From: Fratercula arctica | Taxonomy: Eukaryota; Chordata; Aves; Charadriiformes; Alcidae | Assembly: GCA_947846985.1 (NCBI GenBank) | Contig: CANTUZ010000014.1 | Span: forward strand, 8,301,738-8,365,737 | Direction of reading: 5' to 3' | DNA length: 64,000 bases | Shown: positions 57,201-64,000 of the stretch, in pieces | Layout of the letters: each line of letters starts with the position of its first letter | How positions within the stretch are numbered: the stretch's first letter is position 1 | The notes under the pieces: generated by a model | The model's database searches: none | What the model saw: the letters and a program-made list of their open reading frames with translations, nothing else | What the model was told of the DNA's origin: nothing | Program-made: the position numbers and the translations under genes

Positions 57201-58836
57201 CTCCCTCTAATTTTCCCCCCACCCCTAATTTCTGCCCCCTAATTTTGCCCCCCACAATTTCGCCCCCCACCCCCTAATTTTGCCCCCCCAATTTACCCCC
57301 CGCCCTTTAATTTTCCCCCACCTCCTAATTTCTGCCCCCTAATTTTGCCCCCCCCAATTTGCCCCCGCCCCCTAATTTTCCCCCACCCCCTAATTTCGCC
57401 CCCCCAATTTCTCCCCCCCAATTTACCCCCTCCCTCTAATTTTCCCCCCACCCTCTAATTTCCCCCTCCAATTCCCCCCCCCCCCCTCAATTTTGCCCCC
57501 CCGCCCCCTAATTTCCCCCTCCAATTCCCCCCCCACCCCCTAATTTGCCCCCCCCCCCAACTCCCCCCCCCCGTGCCCCCCAGGTACGAGGAGCCCAGCC
57601 TGGAGGTGCAGCTGAGCGAGGAACTGGCCGAGTCCCTGCGGGCGCTGAAGGTGCGTCACCCCCTCGGGGACACAATGGGGGGGGGGGTGGGGGTGTGTCC
57701 CCCCCCCGCTTTTGGGACTTGGGGGGGGGGGGGGGGGGGGGCGGCGGCGCCCCATGATGAGCCCCATCCTTGCGCTACGAGGATTCGCAGCCCCCCCCCA
57801 CCGGCGGGGCTGGGAATGTGAAGGTTTTCGGGGTCCCGGGGCTTCGCCGCGTAGGCGAGGGCCTGGGTGCTGAGGGGGCTGCTGTGTCCGTGTGCCCCCC
57901 CCCCCCCAACATGGCAGGGGGAGGGGGTTTGTGGGACACACACACACCCCCCCCCCAAAATCATGGCTGGGGGTCACTTTGTGTGTGTTGTCCCCCCCCC
58001 CCGGTTTCAGCCCGAGGGCAGCGTCCTGCGCGATCGCTTCAAGAGCCTGCAGAAGCGGAGCCTCATCGAGCCCCGGGAGAGGGCGAAGTGAGTGGGGGGG
58101 GGGGAGGTTTGAGGGGTGGGGGGAGGTTTGGGGGNNNNNNNNNNNNNNNNNNNNNNNNNNNNNNNNNNNNNNNNNNNNNNNNNNNNNNNNNNNNNNNNNN
58201 NNNNNNNNNNNNNNNNNNNNNNNNNNNNNNNNNNNNNNNNNNNNNNNNNNNNNNNNNNNNNNNNNNNNNNNNNNNNNNNNNNNNNNNNNNNNNNNNNNNN
58301 NNNNNNNNNNNNNNNNNNNNNNNNNNNNNNNNNNNNNNNNNNNNNNNNNNNNNNNNNNNNNNNNNNNNNNNNNNNNNNNNNNNNNNNNNNNNNNNNNNNN
58401 NNNNNNNNNNNNNNNNNNNNNNNNNNNNNNNNNNNNNNNNNNNNNNNNNNNNNNNNNNNNNNNNNNNNNNNNNNNNNNNNNNNNNNNNNNNNNNNNNNNN
58501 NNNNNNNNNNNNNNNNNNNNNNNNNNNNNNNNNNNNNNNNNNNNNNNNNNNNNNNNNNNNNNNNNNNNNNNNNNNNNNNNNNNNNNNNNNNNNNNNNNNG
58601 GGGGGGGGGGGGGGGCCTCCGTCTGCCCCACAGATGTGGGGCAGGTTTTTGACCCCTTTCCCAACACCTTTGACCAGGTTCAAGAGGAGATACCGCTTGA
58701 AATACGTGGAGAAAAGGGCGTTCCGGGAAGTGACGTGAGTTTGGGGGGGCCGTGGGGGGGGGGCCGTGGGGCTGGGGGGGGCCCCCCCGAACCCCCCCCC
58801 CCCCCCCAACCATCCGCTCTCTGTTTCAGGCTGTAG
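53098..58836 (+). CDS. NOP53: NOP53 (GLTSCR2), nucleolar 60S assembly factor, 13 coding exons
   Basis: NOP53 acts in the nucleolus in late pre-60S maturation and recruits the exosome helicase MTR4. Exons: 53098-53309, 53898-53962, 54098-54182, 54280-54510, 55551-55621, 55725-55820, 55912-56016, 56111-56266, 56357-56532, 57584-57650, 58011-58087, 58678-58734 and 58830-58836. All are GT/AG; total 467 aa (human 478) if one base is discounted in exon 4. Seen: basic [12 protein letters not shown], the MTR4-binding [41 protein letters not shown], the long basic [10 protein letters not shown]...[10 protein letters not shown] helix region, [40 protein letters not shown], and [19 protein letters not shown] at the end. 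The ATG sits in a CCAAGATGGCGG context. A 465-base N gap lies in intron 11. It is convergent with the connexin gene. Confidence 0.96.
53310..53890. repeat. G-rich minisatellite in NOP53 intron 1
   Basis: Loose units 'gaagccttggggggg' and 'ccctgagggtttggggggg' of 20-35 bp with long G runs. Confidence 0.88.
53898..53962 (+). CDS. NOP53: NOP53 coding exon 2, MTR4-interaction motif
   Basis: [26 protein letters not shown] matches the arch-interaction motif known to bind MTR4. Acceptor CGGGCAG, donor GTGAGT. Confidence 0.95.
54098..54182 (+). CDS. NOP53: NOP53 coding exon 3
   Basis: [20 protein letters not shown] then DSKVPPPK. Equivalent to human '[20 protein letters not shown]'; shorter basic lead. 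Confidence 0.93.
54280..54510 (+). CDS. NOP53: NOP53 coding exon 4, with a frameshift
   Basis: [20 protein letters not shown] then [20 protein letters not shown]. After a G9/C8 region (54424-54442) and GGG at 54460-54462 the frame changes to give [16 protein letters not shown]. Exon length 231 is one base over what exon 5 needs. The exact base cannot be fixed from sequence alone. Confidence 0.9.
54540..55385. repeat. Minisatellite in NOP53 intron 4, about 30-bp unit
   Basis: About 28 units 'cccccttttggggacatttg' plus 'gggacatttt', with a longer block ('aacccattttgtggccgttc') recurring at 54809, 55070 and 55291. Confidence 0.95.
55551..55621 (+). CDS. NOP53: NOP53 coding exon 5
   Basis: [20 protein letters not shown] then QRVK; matches human 'GQDEFFLEQTKKKGVK'. 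Confidence 0.96.
55725..55820 (+). CDS. NOP53: NOP53 coding exon 6
   Basis: [20 protein letters not shown] then [12 protein letters not shown], nearly identical to the mammalian core. Confidence 0.97.
55912..56016 (+). CDS. NOP53: NOP53 coding exon 7
   Basis: [20 protein letters not shown] then [15 protein letters not shown]; charged helix. Confidence 0.96.
56111..56266 (+). CDS. NOP53: NOP53 coding exon 8
   Basis: [20 protein letters not shown], then [18 protein letters not shown]. Acidic then basic, as in the family. Confidence 0.96.
56357..56532 (+). CDS. NOP53: NOP53 coding exon 9
   Basis: [20 protein letters not shown] then [20 protein letters not shown] to RRLGRL. Arg-rich helical region. 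Confidence 0.95.
56560..57580. repeat. Minisatellite in NOP53 intron 9
   Basis: 14-18 bp units 'ccccctaattttgcccc' and 'ccaatttaccccc', C-rich on the plus strand, running to the exon 10 acceptor. Confidence 0.94.
57584..57650 (+). CDS. NOP53: NOP53 coding exon 10
   Basis: [23 protein letters not shown]; conserved with 'YQAPDIDVQLSSELTDSLR'. Confidence 0.96.
58011..58087 (+). CDS. NOP53: NOP53 coding exon 11
   Basis: [26 protein letters not shown], near-identical to mammals. The N gap begins 48 bases after its donor. Confidence 0.97.
58135..58599. other. Assembly gap (N), 465 bases
   Basis: A run of N inside NOP53 intron 11, flanked on both sides by G runs. The true length is unknown. Confidence 0.99.
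58678..58734 (+). CDS. NOP53: NOP53 coding exon 12
   Basis: [18 protein letters not shown] plus two bases of Thr; donor GTGAGT. Confidence 0.96.
58830..58836 (+). CDS. NOP53: NOP53 coding exon 13, terminal Thr-Leu-stop
   Basis: After CTGTTTCAG, G completes Thr, then CTG TAG. Restores the family's ...FRE-x-x-L ending; only seven coding bases. Confidence 0.9.
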
Positions 58837-58864
58837 CCGCGGATGGCGCCGGGCAACGCATCCC

Positions 58865-58870
58865 AATAAA
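58865..58870 (+). terminator. NOP53: NOP53 polyA signal
   Basis: AATAAA 29 bases after the stop codon; short 3' UTR. Confidence 0.88.
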
Positions 58871-59285
58871 AACCATTTCACACCAGCGCCGCCTCCTTCG
58901 CAGCCGGGGCGGGGGGGGGGGGGGAGGCTGGGGAGGGCGGCTCCATGTGTGTCCCCCCCCCCACATCATCGTCGTCATCGTACCCCGCCCCCCCCATCAT
59001 CGTTCCCCCCCCGCCCCCGACCCGGGGGGGCCGCGGCAGATGGTGCCGGGCTCAGCCCCTTTCCCTTCAGAGCTATTAGAGAAGCGGATTAAGGGCTGTA
59101 AATCCCGGGGGGGGGACACACATATGACACACGGGGGGGGGGGGGGGGGACACATGACACACGGGGGGGACACACACGACACACGGGGGGGGGTATCATC
59201 CAGCGACACCCCCAAACCCACCAGGTAAAACTCGACCCTCCAACCCCTTTATTCATATTTTTTTGGGGAGGGGGGGGAGGCTCTG
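58871..59285. other. Spacer downstream of NOP53
   Basis: Contains 'catcgtcgtcatcg' and a short (gacacacg)n block near 59116-59190. TTTATT at 59248-59253 is AATAAA on the minus strand, a possible polyA signal for the connexin gene, which would give it a 1.5-kb 3' UTR made mostly of repeat. Confidence 0.4.
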
Positions 59286-59289
59286 CCCC

Positions 59290-60575
59290 CCACATCCCCT
59301 CTGGCAAATAATTCCCCCCCCCAGCAAATAAATACCCCCCCCGGCAAATAAGTACCCCCCCTCCAAATAAATACCCTTTTCCAAATAAATATCCCCCCTC
59401 CAAATAAATACCCCCCCTGCCAATTAAATCCCCCCCTTCCAAATAATTCCCCCCCCCCCGCAAATAAATACCCCCCACCAAATAACCCCCCCTTCCAAAT
59501 AAATACCCCCCGCAATTAAATCCCCCTCCAAATAAATCCCCCCCAAATAAATATAAATACCCCCCCTGAATAAATCCCCCTCCTCCAACTAAACACATCC
59601 TGCATCAAATAAATACCCCCCCCGCAAATAAATAACCCCCTTTCCAAATAAATACCCCCCCCAATAAATACCCCCCCCCAACTAAACACATCCTGCATCA
59701 AATAAATACCCCCCCTCCAAATAAATACCCCCCCGTCCAAGTAAGTACCCCCCCACCAACTAAACACATCCTGCATCAAATACACAACCCCCCCCAAATA
59801 AATACCCCCCCAAATAAATACTCCCCCCAACTAAACACATCCTGCATCAAATAAATAACCCCCCCAAATAAATACCCCCCCACCAAATAAACACATCCTG
59901 CATCAAATAAATACACAACCCCCCCCCAATAAATACCCCCCCAAATAAATACCCCCCCCAAATAAATACTCCCCCACCAACTAAACACATCCTGCATCAA
60001 ATACACAACCCCCCCCAAATAAATACCCCCCCAAATAAATACCCCCCCCAACTAAACACATCCTGCATCAAATAAATAACCCCCCCCAAATAAATACCCC
60101 CCCACCAAATAAACACATCCTGCATCAAATAAATACACAACCCCCCCCCCAATAAATACCCCCCCAAATAAATACCCCCCCCCAACTAAACACATCCTGC
60201 ATCAAATAAATAACCCCCCCAAATAAATACCCCCCCACCAAATAAACACATCCTGCATCAAATAAATACACAACCCCCCCCAATAAATACCCCCCAAATA
60301 AATACCCCCCCAAATAAATACCCCCCCCAAATAAATACTCCCCCACCAACTAAACACATCCTGCATCAAATAAATACACACACCCCCCAATAAATACCCC
60401 CCAAATAAATACCCCCCCAAATAAATACCCCCCCAAATAAATACCCCCCCAAATAAATACCCCCCCAAATAAATACCCCCCCAAATAAATACTCCCCCCC
60501 AACTAAACACATCCTGCATCAAATAAATACACACACCCCCCCTCCAAATAAATACCCCCCCTTTCCAAATAAATA
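59290..60575. repeat. AATAAA-rich minisatellite between convergent genes
   Basis: Units of about 16-17 bp 'ccccccaaataaatacc', interspersed with about a dozen copies of 'aactaaacacatcctgcatc'+'aaataaatac'. By hand count about 50 AATAAA hexamers on the plus strand. The minus-strand Gly/Tyr/Ile frames are artefacts. Confidence 0.96.
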
Positions 60576-60802
60576 CCCCCCCCCCCCATTTCCCCTTCCC
60601 CCCCCCAGCCCGGAGGCTGTCGGCATTGGGGGGGGTGGGTGGGGGTGGATTGTGGCCCCCCCCCCTTCACTTGCACCATGTTGTGACGCGGTTGACGGCC
60701 ACCGCCAGCCCTTGTGGCGATCTGGGGGGGGGGGTCACACACACAGAGCACCGCGTCGTGTGCCCCCCCCCCCAGGAATGAAGATGGGGGGGGGGGGGCT
60801 GT
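60576..60802 (-). other. Connexin 3' UTR start
   Basis: G/C-run sequence directly after the connexin stop codon; no other feature. PolyA site unknown. Confidence 0.4.
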
Positions 60803-61664
60803 TCAGACATAGGCCGACTCGCTGGACTGCGTCCGGCCCAGGGCTGGGGGGGGTGGGGGGGGTGGTGGTGGGGGGGGATGGGGCGGAGGAGGGGAAAAGT
60901 CCTTTTTTCGGATTTCCACCAGGGATTTGCGCCGCGCCTGCGCCCCGCGGACGGCGGCCTTGACCTTGCGCCAGCCCAGGTGGTTGAGCTCGGCCAGGTT
61001 GAGGAGGACGCAGACGCCGCTGACGGCGAACATGAACACCAGGAAGACGGTTTTTTCCGTAGGGCGGGAGACGTAACATTCCACCTCCTTGACGCAAGGG
61101 TAACGGTCGCACTCGAAAATGGCCGGCACGTTAAAACCGTAGAGGAAATACTGCCCGGCTAAAAAACCGATCTCCAGAGCGTTGCGGAAAACCACCTGGA
61201 TGACGTAAAACCGGGAAATACCTTCTTGGCGTTTGGTTTTGGAGACGCGGAACTGGGGGCGCTGGGGGGGTCCCGGAAGCTCTTTGGTTTCCAAAGCGTC
61301 GGGTTCCTCCTTGCAGCCCCCGGCCTCGGGGCCGGACGCCGGCGTCCCGCCGAGGGCTTTGGTTTTTTTGACGTCGCGGTTTTCCAAGAGCGGGTGGTAG
61401 AGGAAGGAATAGCGGCGTTCCCGCTGCTTGGCCGACTGGTGGACGGAGTAGGTGATGAAGCAGAGGCTGGGGGTGCAGACCAGGATGATCTGGAAGACCC
61501 AGTAGCGGATGTGGGAGATGGGGAAGGCCTTGTCGTAGCAGGCCTGGTTGCAGCCCGGCTGCAGGGTGTTGCACATGAACATGGTCTGCTCGTCCTCGTA
61601 CACCGTCTCCCCCACGATGGCCACGATGAGGATGCGGAAGATGACCACCACCGTCAGCAGGATC
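60803..61664 (-). CDS. Delta-type connexin, Cx36-like, coding exon 2 (partial gene)
   Basis: Gap-junction channel subunit of the Cx36 (GJD2) class, which forms electrical synapses. The minus-strand exon begins after the acceptor CTCGAGCAG (61665-61673 on plus) and gives [20 protein letters not shown], extracellular loop 1 with [32 protein letters not shown], and [12 protein letters not shown]. Further on are [20 protein letters not shown], loop 2 with [32 protein letters not shown], and the end [15 protein letters not shown]. Loop cysteine spacing (C-x6-C-x3-C and C-x4-C-x5-C), four membrane segments, the RRKSL kinase-type site and the C-terminal PDZ ligand SAYV are as in Cx36. 286 complete codons plus one split codon. 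Cx36 genes have an intron at exactly this point; the exon for the first about 23 residues is not seen in the window. Because birds keep GJD2 elsewhere, this is probably a paralogue (fish GJD1/Cx34-type or another); I leave the symbol blank. Confidence 0.93.
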
Positions 61665-61734
61665 CTGCTCGAGGGGAGGGAGAGATGTGGGGGCGCCACC
61701 ACCTGGACCTGGGGGTGTGTGGGGCCTGCCTGGG

Positions 61735-63140
61735 CCCGGGGGCATGGGTTGGACCTGGAGAACTTGGTCCTACCTGGGCCTGGACACGTGGGTTGGACCT
61801 GGGGAACTTGGTCCTACCTGGACACATGAGTTGGACATGGACATGTGGGTCCTACCTGGGCCCAGACACATGGGTTGGACCTGGAGAACTTGGTCCTACC
61901 TGGGCCCGGATACATGGGTTGGACCTGGAGAACTTGCTCCTACCTGGACACAAGTTGGACATGGACATGTGGGTCCCACCTGGCCCCAGATATGTGGGTT
62001 GGACCTGGAGAACTTGGTCCTACCTGGACACATGAGTTGGACATGGACATGTGGGTCCTACCTGGCCCCAGATATGTGGGTTGGACCTGGAGAACTTGGT
62101 CCTACCTGGACACATGAGTTGGACATGGACATGTGGGTCCCACCTGGGCCCAGACACATGGGTTGGACCTGGAGAACTTGGTCCTACCTGGCCCCAGATA
62201 CGTGGGTTGGACCTGGAGAACTTGGTCCTACCTGGGCCTGGACACGTGGGTTGGACCTGGAGAACTTGGTCCTACCTGGACACACGAGTTGGACATGGAC
62301 ATGTGAGTCCTACCTGGGCCTGGACACATGGGTTGGACCTGGAGAACTTGGTCCTACCTGGCCCCGGATACATGGGTTGGACCTGGAGAAGTTGGTTCTA
62401 CCTGGGCCTGGACACATGGGTTGGACCTGGAGAACTTGGTCCTACCTGGACACAAGTTGGACATGGACATGTGAGTCCTACCTGGCCCCAGATATGTGGG
62501 TTGGACCTGGAGAACTTGGTCCTACCTGGACACATGAGTTGGACATGGACATGTGGGTCCTACCTGGGCCCAGACACGTGGGTTGGACCTGGAGAACTTG
62601 GTCCTACCTGGACACGAGTTGGACATGGACATGTGGGTCCTACCTGGCCCCAGATACGTGGGTTGGACCTGGAGAACTTGGTCCTACCTGGCCCCGGACA
62701 CATGGGTTGGACCTGGAGAACTTGGTCCTATGTGGGCCCGGACACATGGGTTGGACCTGGAGAACTTGGTCCTACCTGGCCCCGGACACATGGGTTGGAC
62801 CTGGAGAACTTGGTCCTACCTGGACACGAGTTGGACATGGACATGTGGGTCCTACCTGGGCCCAGACACATGGGTTGGACCTGGAGAACTTGGTCCTACC
62901 TGGACACACGAGTTGGACATGGACATGTGAGTCCTACCTGGCCCCAGGTACGTGGGTTGGACCTGGAGAACTTGGTCCTACCTGGACACATGAGTTGGAC
63001 ATGGACATGTGGGTCCTACCTGGGCCCAGACACGTGGGTTGGACCTGGAGAACTTGGTCCTACCCGGACACGTGGGTCCTACCTGGACCTGGACACGTGG
63101 ATTGGACCCGGACACATGGGTCCTACCTGGCCCCAGACAT
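61735..63140. repeat. Minisatellite in the connexin intron
   Basis: About 33 units of 38-45 bp in two alternating types: 'ggacctggagaacttggtcc' + 'tacctgggcccagacacatg', and 'ggacatggacatgtgggtcc' + 'tacctggacacatgagtt'. The Trp/Thr/Leu-rich plus frames are repeat translations. Confidence 0.95.
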
Positions 63141-63330
63141 GTGGGGCTGACCTAGACCTGTCCCCCAGCTCCCACCTGGTCCCCCCGGGACCTTCCCGGC
63201 CCCCCGCGTCCCCACGTGCCACCACCCCTGACCTGCTCGTCCCCCGCGGCGGGGCCCTGCCGAGGGTCGGGGGGGGGACAGTGGGACCCCCAGCGGCGCG
63301 GCGGGAGGGGGGGCGCGGGGCTGGGGACAC
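63141..63330. other. Unique spacer in the connexin intron
   Basis: About 190 bases of non-repetitive GC-rich sequence. I looked here for the connexin first exon (Met-Gly-Glu-Trp start) on the minus strand and did not find it. Confidence 0.5.
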
Positions 63331-63845
63331 GGAGGGGGCAGGTTTGGGGACACGGTGGCAGTTTGGGGGGACACGGGGGGCAGGTTTGGGGGGACACGGG
63401 GGGCAGGTTTGGGGACAGGGTGATAGTTTGGGGGGACACAGGGTGTGGGTTTGGGGGGACACGGGGCAGGTTTGGGGACACAGGGACACAAGGGGCAGGG
63501 TTGGGGACAGGGTGACAGTTTTGGGGGGGACACGGGGGCAGGTTTGGGGACAGGGTGACGGTTTTGGGGACAGGGTGACAGTTTGGGGGGACACGGGGGC
63601 AGGTTTGGGGACAGGGTGACGGTTTTGGGGACAGGGTGACGGTTTGGGGGGACACGGGGGGGCAGGTTTGGGGACAGGGGGCAGGTTTGGGGACAGGGTG
63701 ACAGTTTTGGGGGGGACACGGGGGCAGGTTTGGGGACAGGGTGACAGTTTGGGGGGACACGGGGGCAGGTTTGGGGACAGGGTGACAGTTTTGGGGACAG
63801 GGTGACGGTTTGGGGGGACACGGGGGGGGCAGGTTTGGGGACACA
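63330..63845. repeat. Minisatellite, 'ggggacagggtgacagttt' unit
   Basis: About 20-45 bp units combining 'gcaggtttggggacagggtg' and 'acagtttggggggacacggg'. The remainder to 64000 is G/C-rich sequence with no feature seen. Confidence 0.93.
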
Positions 63846-64000
63846 CCGCTGGCGGGGGACACGCAGGGACTGTCCCCTGTCCCCCCCCCACCCCTCACCG
63901 GGGACACGGGAGTCCCCAAGACGTGGCCGATGCCCCCCCCAACAGGGACCTGGGGGGGGGGGGCGATGGGTCTGGGGGGGGTGTCCGTGACTCAATGGGG

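Noticed and set aside
57540..58881. Frames containing long X stretches
   Set aside because: They read through the N gap.
61687..63619. About 500-aa Trp/Thr/Leu-rich frames
   Set aside because: Minisatellite in the connexin intron; repeated peptide without folding signature.
1..64000. tRNA, rRNA, LINE CR1 or endogenous retrovirus sequences
   Set aside because: I looked for cloverleaf boxes, CR1 3' tail repeats, reverse transcriptase or gag/pol motifs and long terminal repeats on both strands and saw none convincing.

Overview
This is avian genomic DNA, most plausibly from a very GC-rich dot microchromosome. Three genes appear in the order BICRA, EHD2, NOP53, which is their order on human 19q13.3, and a delta-type connexin gene close to Cx36 follows on the opposite strand. 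The genes are intron-containing with GT/AG splice sites, polyA signals and YY1/ETS-type promoters. Extreme G/C homopolymers and introns made almost wholly of minisatellites match what is known of bird microchromosomes, where this block was long reported missing. I cannot name the species. | Layout. 1-18.4 kb is the 5' flank and first intron(s) of BICRA, of moderate base composition. It holds minisatellites, a candidate CpG promoter near 2.0-2.4 kb, and a second at 7.6-8.2 kb that contains an unusual ten-copy GC-box plus octamer array and a likely non-coding first exon ending at 8185. 18.44-34.62 kb is the BICRA coding region in 13 exons (about 1,593 aa after allowing for one homopolymer frameshift). 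34.6-40.5 kb is the BICRA 3' end and a low-complexity intergenic stretch. 40.5-52.7 kb is EHD2 in 5 coding exons (541 aa after one frameshift). 52.9-58.9 kb is NOP53 in 13 coding exons (467 aa after one frameshift), with a 465-base N gap in its penultimate intron. 59.2-60.6 kb is an array carrying about fifty AATAAA hexamers. 60.80-61.66 kb, minus strand, is the second coding exon of the connexin; its first exon is not visible and should lie beyond 64 kb. | The genes do not form an operon or a single pathway. BICRA is a subunit of the non-canonical BAF chromatin remodeller, EHD2 is a membrane-remodelling ATPase of caveolae, NOP53 is a nucleolar 60S assembly factor, and the connexin forms electrical synapses. 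What links them is shared sequence environment: nearly every sizeable intron holds its own private minisatellite family. The most unusual items are an EHD2 intron array built from copies of the end of exon 1 with its splice donor, the GC-box/octamer array upstream of BICRA, and the AATAAA array between two convergent genes. Each of the first three genes has one frame break next to a G or C run, which I read as assembly error and not gene death.
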